Under the pieces are notes generated by a model that did no database searches, was not told where the DNA came from, and saw nothing but the letters and a program-made list of their open reading frames with translations. Of a stretch of DNA of 64,000 nucleotides, positions 25,267-33,556 are shown in pieces. Within the stretch, counting starts at the first letter, position 1; every line of letters begins with the position of its first letter. Position numbers and translations under genes: made by a program. This DNA is from Bacteroidales bacterium (lineage in GTDB: Bacteria; Bacteroidota; Bacteroidia; Bacteroidales; UBA932). The stretch lies in the NCBI GenBank assembly GCA_017630155.1, contig JAGBVU010000025.1:54217-118216 (forward strand), given 5' to 3'.

Positions 25267-26088
25267 ATGAAAAATAGAGAAAAAGAGATGCAGGCATTCG
25301 GGCGTTTGCTCGATGTTATGGATGAATTGAGGGAGAAATGTCCCTGGGACAGGAAGCAGACAATGGAGTCCCTCAGACCTCAGACAATAGAGGAGACATA
25401 CGAATTGTGTGATGCCATTATGAAGCAGGATGACCACAATATTGCCAAAGAGTTGGGAGATCTCCTTCTCCATGTGGTATTCTATGCGAAGATAGGCTCG
25501 GAGAATGGAACTTTTGACATTGCCCAGGTCATTGACCTTCTGTGCGAAAAGCTCATTTTCCGTCACCCTCACGTATTCGGGGAGACGCAGGTCTCAGGGG
25601 CCGAGCAGGTGGTACAGAACTGGGAGCAGCTCAAGATGAAAGAGAAGGATGGCAACAAAAGGGTACTTTCAGGTGTTCCCGATTCATTGCCATCACTTCT
25701 GAAGGCATACAGGATGCAGGATAAGGCCCGTGCAGTGGGCTTCGACTGGGAGGTGCGTGAGCAGGTGTGGGACAAAGTGGCTGAGGAGCTGCAGGAGTTC
25801 CGCAATGAACTTGACGCCATAGCCCTTGATGGGGCAGATGAGGCTACCCGCCGCAGGGCAGAGGAGGAGTTCGGAGACTTCCTCTTCTCTGTCATCAATG
25901 CAGGACGCCTCTACGAATTGAACCCTGATACTTCCCTCGACAGAACCTGCACAAAATTCCGCCGCCGCTTCACTTATCTCGAGGAGCACACTATCCGTCA
26001 GGGGCGTGACCTTAGGGATATGACCCTTGCACAGATGGATGAGATTTGGGATGAGGCGAAGAAACTGGAAAGGGAGGGCAAACTTTAA
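25267..26088 (+). CDS. mazG: Nucleoside triphosphate pyrophosphohydrolase MazG
   Basis: 273 residues with the tandem MazG-domain layout of the E. coli-type enzyme. The first domain begins FGRLLDVMDELREKCPWDRKQT and has the metal-binding IEETYEL and KELGDLLLHVV motifs; the second has VAEELQEFRNEL and AEEEFGDFLFSVIN. It hydrolyses NTPs to NMP and pyrophosphate and may lower alarmone or aberrant nucleotide pools. Start at 25267 from the promoter position. It is followed by tcdA after 13 bases. Confidence 0.94.
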   Translation: MKNREKEMQAFGRLLDVMDELREKCPWDRKQTMESLRPQTIEETYELCDAIMKQDDHNIAKELGDLLLHVVFYAKIGSENGTFDIAQVIDLLCEKLIFRHPHVFGETQVSGAEQVVQNWEQLKMKEKDGNKRVLSGVPDSLPSLLKAYRMQDKARAVGFDWEVREQVWDKVAEELQEFRNELDAIALDGADEATRRRAEEEFGDFLFSVINAGRLYELNPDTSLDRTCTKFRRRFTYLEEHTIRQGRDLRDMTLAQMDEIWDEAKKLEREGKL

Positions 26089-26101
26089 TATTGCACAAGC
26101 T

Positions 26102-26836
26102 ATGGAGAACAATTGGCTGGAGAGGACTCAAATGCTTGTGGGTGAAGAAGGTATTGCAAAGCTTCGCAATGCATCAGTAGCAGTTATCGGACTCGGCGGT
26201 GTGGGTGCATACGCTGCGGAGATGATTGCCCGTGCCGGCGTCGGGAAGATGCTTATCCTCGATTCCGATACAGTGAGCGACACCAATCGCAACAGGCAGC
26301 TCCTGGCCCTAACCTCCACCATCGGAAAATCCAAAGCACAGCAGATGGCCAGTCGCCTTCTCGACATCAATCCGGAGCTCGAGCTCACCATCGTAGAAGA
26401 GTACCTCACTGAGGAGAATGTTGCGCAGCACATCCCTGCACAGGGGCTCGATTTTCTTGTAGATGCCATCGACACCCTTGCCCCCAAAATTGCCCTTATT
26501 TCACATTGTGTCGCTAACGCAATACCGCTCGTCTCATCGATGGGTTCGGGTGCCAAATATGATGCCACCAAAGTGCGCGTGGCAGACCTCTCAAAATCGT
26601 ACAACTGCCCATTGGCCTACATCCTCAGAAAGAAACTCCGCAAGGTGGGGATCTCAAAAGGGTTCAAAGTGGTCTTTTCAGAAGAGCTTCCCGACCGCGA
26701 CGCCATCGTGGCACAAGACCCCGAAGTGGAACGCAATAAAAAATCACAGGTAGGCACCATATCGTACCTACCTGCAGTATTCGGATGCGTCTGCGCCCAA
26801 GTGGCACTAACGACTCTTCTGGAAAATTATGCTTAA
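26102..26836 (+). CDS. tcdA: tRNA threonylcarbamoyladenosine dehydratase (TcdA/CsdL)
   Basis: 244-residue E1-like enzyme of the ThiF/HesA superfamily that cyclises t6A37 of tRNA to ct6A with ATP. The nucleotide-binding GLGGVGAYAAEMIARAGVG lies near residues 31-49, followed by DSDTVSDTNRNRQL, the Arg-finger region of the family. The C-terminal part SKSYNCPLAYILRKKLRKVGI matches TcdA rather than MoeB. Start at 26102 (MENNWLERTQML). The stop overlaps the end of the convergent lipoprotein gene by 4 bases. Confidence 0.92.
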   Translation: MENNWLERTQMLVGEEGIAKLRNASVAVIGLGGVGAYAAEMIARAGVGKMLILDSDTVSDTNRNRQLLALTSTIGKSKAQQMASRLLDINPELELTIVEEYLTEENVAQHIPAQGLDFLVDAIDTLAPKIALISHCVANAIPLVSSMGSGAKYDATKVRVADLSKSYNCPLAYILRKKLRKVGISKGFKVVFSEELPDRDAIVAQDPEVERNKKSQVGTISYLPAVFGCVCAQVALTTLLENYA

Positions 26837-27894
26837 TATGTTAATTCGCCCCATCCATTATCAGGAAGCCTGTATGCCTTACCTGCTTGCAGACTTTTAC
26901 CTGCAGACGGAAGAGTCAGTTGGAAGCAATAATTTTTGGCTTTTGGCGCCGGTGTAGTATATTTTACTTGAAAATCCCAATTGGGTCCATCCTGTATATC
27001 TGCATTTGCTTTAAATGCAAAACAATAAGAATTATCATTACCATTAAATACAGGAGTAGCATCACCTGTAGCGTACGTACGATCAAATATAAATTTGTCA
27101 TTTGATACCGGATTGAATGACAAAAAGTTTTCTCCAGCCTTCATCGCCACAACATTAAGATATGCACCTGTACCATTTCCAACAGTAAGGGTAAATTCAT
27201 CAGAGTAAAGAATGTGATGCCCATTTGGCAAGACAGTAGTACCCTCCCCATTTTTCAAATTTGGATATAAAGAGATTTGAAATATTCTTGGATCCAAAGA
27301 CATATTTACTGTAGACAAACTCATCTGTCCGTCATTTATAGTATAAGTACCTTTTCCAATCATTATCTCACCACCTGGGTAGTTATGTAGCGGATATACA
27401 CCATTAAGACCATCATTAAGCCACCAAGTACCACTATTTTTCCCATCTGATTTAGTGAAATGGGTGGTAGTAGCATCACTAGCCATACCGCTGCCCCCAT
27501 CGGTAAACATTTCTCCTCTATGGTGTATTGCTATATATTCTCCACTTGTTCCCAAAATATCAATTACACCCTGCACTATCTCAAGGTCTGACCATACCAA
27601 ACTTTTATACTTGATATAAAAGACCCTAAGACCTTTATGTCCACTTATCTCTTGATGATACCAGTTTTCACCGCTGGGCTTGAACATAAACACGACCATA
27701 TCGTTATCATTCCAACCGGTCTTTACAGCCTTAGTCTGGCTATCGCCGCCAAAAGAGGGTTTGTTCCCCATAGTGAATTCCACTTTTACATAGTTATCAG
27801 TGATATCTCTCTCTATTTTCTGACAACTTGAAACTGTTACTACCAATGTCATAACAGCTATAAACAAATTTCTGATTTTCATTTCCATCTTCAT
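26833..27894 (-). CDS. Fimbrillin-like surface lipoprotein
   Basis: 353 residues; signal peptide ending LVVTVSSC with lipidation Cys. The mature protein is rich in beta strand, Gly, Asn and aromatic residues. It begins with a segment like those of Bacteroidales fimbrillins (VKVEFTMGN..., then SQTKAVKTGWNDNDMVVFMF). No exact family match can be claimed. It is AT-richer than its neighbours. ATG 27882 (MKIRNLFIAV) gives a cleaner signal peptide than 27894. Its likely partner is the 42-residue gene 20-32 bases upstream. Confidence 0.7.
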   Translation of the reverse strand: MKMEMKIRNLFIAVMTLVVTVSSCQKIERDITDNYVKVEFTMGNKPSFGGDSQTKAVKTGWNDNDMVVFMFKPSGENWYHQEISGHKGLRVFYIKYKSLVWSDLEIVQGVIDILGTSGEYIAIHHRGEMFTDGGSGMASDATTTHFTKSDGKNSGTWWLNDGLNGVYPLHNYPGGEIMIGKGTYTINDGQMSLSTVNMSLDPRIFQISLYPNLKNGEGTTVLPNGHHILYSDEFTLTVGNGTGAYLNVVAMKAGENFLSFNPVSNDKFIFDRTYATGDATPVFNGNDNSYCFAFKANADIQDGPNWDFQVKYTTPAPKAKNYCFQLTLPSAGKSLQAGKAYRLPDNGWGELTY

Positions 27895-27914
27895 TTTAAG
27901 TTAGACATTGTGTT

Positions 27915-28043
27915 TTACCATTGTTCTTCATTATCAAATCCGTTCCAGTTTGGCTGATTTGTTTCGGACTGTGCGAATCCGCACTCTGTAATCACCTCTA
28001 TAACCTCTACAGCTGGTGATTCGTAGAAATTAAGATTTTTCAT
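27915..28043 (-). CDS. Small protein, 42 residues, of the 'NLxFYExPAVEVIEV' type
   Basis: Short ORF starting MKNLNFYESPAVEVIEV and ending WNGFDNEEQW. It has no signal peptide. Small proteins with this N-terminal pattern (basic start, FYE/YE, Pro, VEV, then a variable Gly/Ser/Trp tail) recur next to fimbrillin-like and other surface-protein genes in Bacteroidales. A well-placed promoter lies 28 bases upstream, and the lipoprotein gene follows on the same strand. The ORF is real by pattern and context; its role is unknown. Confidence 0.7.
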   Translation of the reverse strand: MKNLNFYESPAVEVIEVITECGFAQSETNQPNWNGFDNEEQW

Positions 28044-28070
28044 AGGCCTGTTGTTTTACAATTATAGCAC

Positions 28071-28101
28071 TAAAGTTATGCATATATATCGGTTTTTCAA
28101 A
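28071..28101 (-). promoter_or_regulatory. Promoter of the small-protein/lipoprotein operon
   Basis: Minus-strand TAACTTTA (28071-28078, one mismatch to TAnnTTTG) with TTTG (28098-28101) 19 bases upstream. The -33 element lies inside the left arm of an inverted repeat (28095-28124). Confidence 0.6.
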
Positions 28102-28124
28102 ATACTGGCTATCAAATTTTGAAA
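28095..28124. promoter_or_regulatory. Operator-like inverted repeat
   Basis: TTTCAAAAT (28095-28103) and ATTTTGAAA (28116-28124) are perfect inverted 9-mers with a 12-base spacer, overlapping the -33 element. The spacing suits a dimeric regulator. The rest of the intergenic stretch to 28286 is AT-rich and shows nothing else. Confidence 0.4.
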
Positions 28125-28286
28125 TTATATCATACATGCAGACCCATTTTATTTTAACTATGGATATTTACCTTATCAGACAAATCGTCTCTGCACATTA
28201 GAATTTACATTCTCAAGTCAGAACCAGGAGACTAGCACCACATATAATGACTACAAATACCTTATGAAGTTACAGAAAACGCTCTC

Positions 28287-28316
28287 TTGTTATAATCACA
28301 ATAATAACTATCTTTG
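28287..28316 (+). promoter_or_regulatory. Promoter of prfA
   Basis: TTG (28287-28289), 19 bases, then TATCTTTG (28309-28316), a full match to the Bacteroidetes pattern. It is 20 bases before the prfA ATG. Confidence 0.7.
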
Positions 28317-28336
28317 CAGCCTGATTTTGAAACATT

Positions 28337-29419
28337 ATGAGCGACTATTCACTAGTAGAGAAAATTAAGAGCCTTCAAGGCAAATTCGATAGCCTGTCTG
28401 CACAGATATCTGACCCAGACGTAATGTCTGATATGAAGAGATACGTGCAGTTGAACAAGGAGTATAAAGAGTTGGCACCTATCATTGAGACCGGAAAGGT
28501 GTTCTGTAAAATGGTACAGGACCTTGACGATGCTAAAGAGATCCTTCAGAACGAGAAAGATGAAGATCTTCGTGAGATGGCCAAAGAGGAGGTAAGCATG
28601 CTTGAGGCTGGACTTCCTGAGATGGAGGAGAAGATCAAACTTCTTCTTATCCCTAAGGATCCTCAGGACTCGAAGAATGCCATCATCGAGATTCGTGGTG
28701 GTTCTGGTGGTGATGAAGCTGCAATCTTTGCCGGTGACCTGTTCAGAATGTATGCAAAATATGTGGAGAAGAAGGGGTGGAAACTCGAGATTACCAACCA
28801 GTCGGAGGGAACTTCAGGTGGCTTCAAAGAGCTTATCTGCAAAGTGTCAGGTGAAGGTGTATATGGTATCTTGAAATATGAGTCGGGTGTTCACCGCGTA
28901 CAGCGTGTTCCTCAGACTGAGACACAGGGCCGTGTTCATACCTCAGCGGCATCAGTGGCAGTACTTCCTGAGGCTGATGAGTTTGATATCGAGCTCAATA
29001 TGAACGATATCCGTAAAGATACCTTCTGCTCATCAGGTCCTGGTGGACAGTCAGTGAATACCACCTACTCGGCTATCCGTCTTACCCACATCCCTTCAGG
29101 TATCGTGGTTCAGTGTCAGGATGAGAAATCTCAGCTCAAAAACTTTGACAAGGCACTTGCCGAGCTCCGTACCCGTCTTTACAATATGGAGTATGAGAAA
29201 TACTTGAACGAGATCTCAGCCAAGAGAAAAACCATGGTATCTACCGGTGACCGCTCGGCCAAGATCCGTACATACAACTATCCACAGTCACGTGTGACCG
29301 ATCACCGTATCAACTACACCATGTATAACCTACCAGTCTTTATGGACGGTGCTATCCAAGAGGTTATCGACCAGCTTACCATCGCAGAGAACGCAGAGCG
29401 TCTAAAGAGCGAAGAATAA
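28337..29419 (+). CDS. prfA: Peptide chain release factor 1
   Basis: 360 residues, the normal RF1 length. It reads UAA and UAG stop codons in the ribosomal A site and triggers peptide release. The catalytic GGQ is in [11 protein letters not shown], where the Gln is the site of PrmC methylation. The N-terminal coiled domain, [19 protein letters not shown] and the C-terminal [20 protein letters not shown] are typical. A strong promoter precedes it and the transporter gene follows after 4 bases. Confidence 0.97.
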   Translation: MSDYSLVEKIKSLQGKFDSLSAQISDPDVMSDMKRYVQLNKEYKELAPIIETGKVFCKMVQDLDDAKEILQNEKDEDLREMAKEEVSMLEAGLPEMEEKIKLLLIPKDPQDSKNAIIEIRGGSGGDEAAIFAGDLFRMYAKYVEKKGWKLEITNQSEGTSGGFKELICKVSGEGVYGILKYESGVHRVQRVPQTETQGRVHTSAASVAVLPEADEFDIELNMNDIRKDTFCSSGPGGQSVNTTYSAIRLTHIPSGIVVQCQDEKSQLKNFDKALAELRTRLYNMEYEKYLNEISAKRKTMVSTGDRSAKIRTYNYPQSRVTDHRINYTMYNLPVFMDGAIQEVIDQLTIAENAERLKSEE

Positions 29420-29423
29420 TCTT

Positions 29424-30104
29424 ATGAACAAGGTATCGGACAACCCTTTAAAAAACCGAGCATTTTTTGATACATCCCTTATGGTAGTGACGGCACTCTT
29501 CGTCACACTCTATCTGGTATCAAATATAATGGCGGTAAAAGTGATCGGCATCTTTGATCTTTTCTATTTTGATGCCGGGACACTCACATTCCCTTTTGCC
29601 TATATGCTTGGGGATGTACTTACTGAGATATGGGGATTCAAAACATCGAGGAAAATAATCCTTCTCACTGTTTTGTGTAATATCATAATGGTGGTTTTTA
29701 CCTATTTGGGGGTACTTCTTCCATCTCCGGACTATATGTCTGCGACAGAAGAGGCGTATAACCATCTTTTCGGATATGTCCCCAGAATAGTCTTGGCCTC
29801 CCTGGCCGGTTTCCTTTTGGGTGAACTCTCAAACGCCTGGCTGATGGAGAGGATAAAGATCCGGACCCGAGGACGCTGGCTGTGGCTCAGAACGATAGGT
29901 AGCTCTACAGTGGGTTACATCTTTGACTCAGTGCCATTTGTCCTGATAGCCTTTGCCGGGACAGTCTCAGGTAGAGATCTTATGCTGATGATAGTGTTCC
30001 AGTATTTCAGCAAACTGATTATAGAGGCACTATTCGGTACCCCTATGGCTTATGGTCTGGTCCATGGGATAAAGAGGTATATAGCCTCCAAATCGAAGTC
30101 CTGA
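29424..30104 (+). CDS. Queuosine precursor transporter (YhhQ/VUT family)
   Basis: 226 residues with about six transmembrane helices. The family signatures are NIMAVKVIGIFDLFYFDAGTL and FPFAYMLGDVLTEIWGF at the N-terminal half, and RTRGRWLWLRTIGSSTVGYIFDS in the second half. Members import preQ0/preQ1 or related deazapurines for queuosine in tRNA. It is translationally close to prfA (4-base gap), so both are probably on one message. No preQ1 riboswitch is seen. Confidence 0.93.
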   Translation: MNKVSDNPLKNRAFFDTSLMVVTALFVTLYLVSNIMAVKVIGIFDLFYFDAGTLTFPFAYMLGDVLTEIWGFKTSRKIILLTVLCNIIMVVFTYLGVLLPSPDYMSATEEAYNHLFGYVPRIVLASLAGFLLGELSNAWLMERIKIRTRGRWLWLRTIGSSTVGYIFDSVPFVLIAFAGTVSGRDLMLMIVFQYFSKLIIEALFGTPMAYGLVHGIKRYIASKSKS

Positions 30105-30122
30105 GAAGCTTCAGTCCCTATA

Positions 30123-32999
30123 CTACCCTCTGCATAGGTAACCCCCTTCGTCACCACCTTCGGGTCCAAGTTCGATAATATGGTCGGCAGCCTCGATAAT
30201 GTAGGGGTTGTGCTCCACTACTATTATCGTGTGACCTTTGTCAAGCAGGGCATTGAAGGAGTTGAGGAGCTTGCTTATGTCGTCAAAGTGGAGTCCTGTA
30301 GTCGGCTCATCGAAGATGAAGAGGATAGACCCCTTGGAGTCGTTGTCTTTTCCCAGGAATGATGCAAGTTTTACCCTCTGGCTCTCGCCACCGCTAAGGG
30401 TGCTGCTGTTTTGTCCGAGCTGTACATAATTGAGACCCACATACTGGAGAGGTTTGAGTTTCTCGGCAATACGTGTTGCTGCAGGCTCACCTTGTGATGA
30501 GAAGAACTCTATTGCCTCATCGACAGACATATTGAGTATGTCGTTGATGTCTTTCCCTTTGTATTTGACCTCGAGAATATCTGGCAGGAATCGTTTGCCA
30601 CCGCACGATTCGCAGACTGTGGTGATATCGGCCATAAACTGCATAGGTATCTTGATGACACCCTCTCCCTGGCATTCAGGGCATCGGCCACCATCGATAT
30701 TGAATGAGAAATGGGAGTGCCCGTATCCGTTCATCTTGGCATATGGCTGCTCTGAGAACAGTTTGCGGATGTCGTCATATACTTTCAGATATGTTGCAGG
30801 GTTGGAACGTGAACTTTTCCCTATAGGGTTCTGGTCTACATACTCTATAGATGTTATCCTATCCAGGTCACCGCGCAGCTCCCTATGTGCCCCGGGTTTG
30901 GGCCCCGTCTGGCCAAGATGCCTTGAGAGGGCTGGGTAGAGGATGTCGCCGACCAGGGTGGATTTGCCTGAACCACTGACACCTACTACGGCTGTCATAA
31001 CGCGGAGCGGAAACTTCACGTCTATATTTTTCAGATTGTTTTCACAGGCTCCGCACACCTCAATGCTGTATGCCCAGCCCCTCTTCTTTTCGGGAATCGG
31101 GATAGATTTCTCACCACCCAGGTATTGGAGTGTGAGAGAATGAGAATTTTGGGCATGGGAAGTGCCGTTTTCGTGTCCGTTTGCGGTTTCTGGAGTAGTT
31201 TGGGCACAGAAAGTGCCGTTTTCGTGTCCGTTTTCCTCTGAAGGGGTACAAGGGGGCGGGCCCTGGTAGACTATCTCCCCTCCGTGGATACCGGCGTGTG
31301 GGCCGATATCGATAAGCCAGTCAGCAGCACGGATAATCTCCTCATCGTGTTCGACCACTATCACTGTATTTCCAATATCCCGCAGTTGTTTCAGAACAGA
31401 TATGAGCCTCTGTGTATCCCTCTGGTGGAGACCGATACTTGGCTCATCGAGGACATACATCGATCCGGTCAGACTGTTGCCGAGGCAGCTCACGAGATTG
31501 ACCCTCTGGCTTTCCCCACCACTGAGGGTGTTGGATCTGCGCCCGAGTGTGAGGTAGGAGAGACCCACATTCTCCAGGCAGGTAAGTCGTAGTGTTACCT
31601 CATTTATTGCCTTTGAGACGATGGACCTTTCGTAATCGGTGAGGGTCAGTTCCCTGAAGTATTGCGACAGCTCCCCGATATTCATATCCATAAGGTCAGC
31701 AATGCTCTTTCCCCCCACCTTTATATAGAGTGCCTCCTTTTTGAGTCTGTGCCCGCCACATTCGCGGCAGACAGTCCTGCCGGAATAGCGGCTTATCATA
31801 TATTTGTTCTGAATCTTGTACCTTTTGGCCTCCAGCTCCTTGAAGAAATCGTTTATCCCAAAGAGGTGTTCATTCCCCTCCCAAAGGATCCTTTTCTGCT
31901 CTGCTGTAAGGAGGTTGTATGGTGTGTGTATCGGGAAATCGAATTTATGTGCGTTGAGGATCAGCTGCTCCTTGAAGTAGGACATTGTATTGCCCCTCCA
32001 ACAGGCAATGGCATCCTGATATACAGAGAGGGCTGCATTGGGAATCACCAGTGCTTCATCTATGCCGATAATCTGCCCAAGGCCACCGCAAACAGGGCAG
32101 GCACCAAGTGGGCTGTTGAAATTGAACATCCACTCCTGGGGCTTCTCAAATCTCAACCCGTCTGCCTCGAACAGGGTAGAGAAGCGGCGTGCTGTTATAT
32201 TGGTCTCATCGACAATAACGCTGTGGATTGTCCCTTCCCCTTTTTCAAATGCACTTTTGATCGAGTCCATAAGACGCGCTGCTGTCTCCTCATCTTCTGT
32301 CGCCCCTTCGCCCAGCAGGATACGGTCCACCATCAGCATCACCTCGCGTCCGGCATATTTCTCCATATCTGAGAGCAATGCGTCTATCCTGACCACCTCT
32401 CCCAATTGGGCTTTCCCCCCTTGAGGGGCGTTGCTCTCATCGGGTCTCCTCTCTGCGGCAATATACACCCTGGAGAATCCCTCCTCCTTCAGATTGAGTA
32501 GCTTTTCAATCCGGTACTTCTCCTCTTCCCACTTCAGATCCGCCATCAGGTAGAGGGTGCCGCTCTTGTCTCGTAGGTATAGCATTACACTCTCCATTGA
32601 GTCGCAGACCACCTCTTCACCACTTATGGGGGAATAGGTGCGCCCTATCTTGGCAAAGATTACGCGGAGGTAATCGTATATTTCTGTGGTGGTCCCTACT
32701 GTAGAGCGGGGATTGCGGGTGTTGACCTTCTGCTCAATAGCGATAGCGGGGGGGATTCCGGTGATGCTCTCCACATCCGGTTTGGACATCCTCCCGAGGA
32801 ACTGTCGGGCAAATGATGAGATACTCTCTGCGAAGCGCCTTTGTCCCTCGGCAAAAAGGGTCTCGAAGGCAAGGGACGATTTTCCTGAGCCGGAAACACC
32901 GGTGATGACGACAAAGCGGTCGCGGGGGATATCCACATCTATCCCTTTCAGGTTGTTAACCCTGGCCCCTTTGATTCGTATGTGCTGGTGCTGGCTCAT
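30123..32999 (-). CDS. uvrA: Excinuclease ABC subunit A
   Basis: 958-residue DNA-damage sensor of nucleotide excision repair; an ABC ATPase dimer that loads UvrB. Both P-loops (GVSGSGKSS near residue 35 and GVSGSGKST near 660) and both signatures ([10 protein letters not shown]) are present, as are the zinc modules CRECGG and CPECQG...CESCGG. The linker before the second ATPase domain (about residues 580-620) carries a foreign-looking insert with a 17-residue unit [17 protein letters not shown] and a second partial copy [12 protein letters not shown]. coli UvrA lacks it. The gene follows a repeat-filled gap. Confidence 0.96.
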   Translation of the reverse strand: MSQHQHIRIKGARVNNLKGIDVDIPRDRFVVITGVSGSGKSSLAFETLFAEGQRRFAESISSFARQFLGRMSKPDVESITGIPPAIAIEQKVNTRNPRSTVGTTTEIYDYLRVIFAKIGRTYSPISGEEVVCDSMESVMLYLRDKSGTLYLMADLKWEEEKYRIEKLLNLKEEGFSRVYIAAERRPDESNAPQGGKAQLGEVVRIDALLSDMEKYAGREVMLMVDRILLGEGATEDEETAARLMDSIKSAFEKGEGTIHSVIVDETNITARRFSTLFEADGLRFEKPQEWMFNFNSPLGACPVCGGLGQIIGIDEALVIPNAALSVYQDAIACWRGNTMSYFKEQLILNAHKFDFPIHTPYNLLTAEQKRILWEGNEHLFGINDFFKELEAKRYKIQNKYMISRYSGRTVCRECGGHRLKKEALYIKVGGKSIADLMDMNIGELSQYFRELTLTDYERSIVSKAINEVTLRLTCLENVGLSYLTLGRRSNTLSGGESQRVNLVSCLGNSLTGSMYVLDEPSIGLHQRDTQRLISVLKQLRDIGNTVIVVEHDEEIIRAADWLIDIGPHAGIHGGEIVYQGPPPCTPSEENGHENGTFCAQTTPETANGHENGTSHAQNSHSLTLQYLGGEKSIPIPEKKRGWAYSIEVCGACENNLKNIDVKFPLRVMTAVVGVSGSGKSTLVGDILYPALSRHLGQTGPKPGAHRELRGDLDRITSIEYVDQNPIGKSSRSNPATYLKVYDDIRKLFSEQPYAKMNGYGHSHFSFNIDGGRCPECQGEGVIKIPMQFMADITTVCESCGGKRFLPDILEVKYKGKDINDILNMSVDEAIEFFSSQGEPAATRIAEKLKPLQYVGLNYVQLGQNSSTLSGGESQRVKLASFLGKDNDSKGSILFIFDEPTTGLHFDDISKLLNSFNALLDKGHTIIVVEHNPYIIEAADHIIELGPEGGDEGGYLCRG
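31150..31233 (-). repeat. 51-bp in-frame duplication within uvrA
   Basis: Two copies of a 33-base segment (31150-31182 and 31201-31233, about 3 mismatches) at an offset of exactly 51 bases, i.e. 17 codons, so that the frame is kept. It encodes the linker insert of UvrA. Confidence 0.85.
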
Positions 33000-33210
33000 A
33001 TTCTAGTGCTCGTATTGCGTTTTCTTTCGCCAAAGATAATCATTTTCGGTCACACTCCCTCCGCCGGACCCTGTCCCGCGCACGAAATTGGCTAAAAATG
33101 GACGCGGGACCATAAGGTTAGTGAAGTTTAGGTGGCAAAAAGATGGTGTTCTGTCGCAGATGGCAATCGGGGGCTTTACCCCAGCCGAGAAAGAAGGCTG
33201 GTCACTCGGG

Positions 33211-33550
33211 GGCAAAACAGGTCATCCTGCCCCGGAATTGTGTTCACAGAAGGTATTCGGGGGCGAAACAAGCTATCCTGCCCCGGAATCGTGTTCGCAG
33301 ATGGCAATCGGGGCGAAAACGGCCATTCTGCCCCGGAATCGTGTTCGCAGATGGCAATCGGGGCGAAAACGGCCATTCTGCCCCGGAATTGTGTTCACCG
33401 ATGGCAATCGGGGGCAAAACAGGTCATTCTGCCCCGGAATGGTGTTTGCGGATAGCGATCGGGGGCGAAACAGGTCATTCTGCCCCGGAATGGTGTTCGC
33501 TGATGGTAATCGGGGGCAAAACAGGTCATTCTGCCCCGGAATGGTCGACG
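33211..33550. repeat. Tandem array of 50/51-bp hairpin units
   Basis: Six full units and a partial seventh, GC-rich, each with GGGGC and GCCCC segments 13-15 bases apart that can pair (for example GGGGCA/TGCCCC). Common core: CATTCTGCCCCGGAAT. Degenerate traces reach back to about 33155. The array fills most of the 557-base gap between the rel stop codon and the uvrA start. ORFs run through it in several frames on both strands only because the unit is near 51 bases; they look non-coding. Confidence 0.9.
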
Positions 33551-33556
33551 GAGGGG

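Noticed and set aside
26027..26101. N-terminal extension of TcdA
   Set aside because: Falls inside the mazG coding end; residues are not family-like.
30430..30939. 169-residue ORF on the plus strand
   Set aside because: Shadow of the uvrA 3' part.
31662..32372. 236-residue ORF on the plus strand
   Set aside because: Lies wholly antisense to conserved uvrA sequence, with no recognisable domain.
33211..33550. CRISPR-like array
   Set aside because: The units are contiguous and similar throughout, with no unique spacers and no cas genes nearby.
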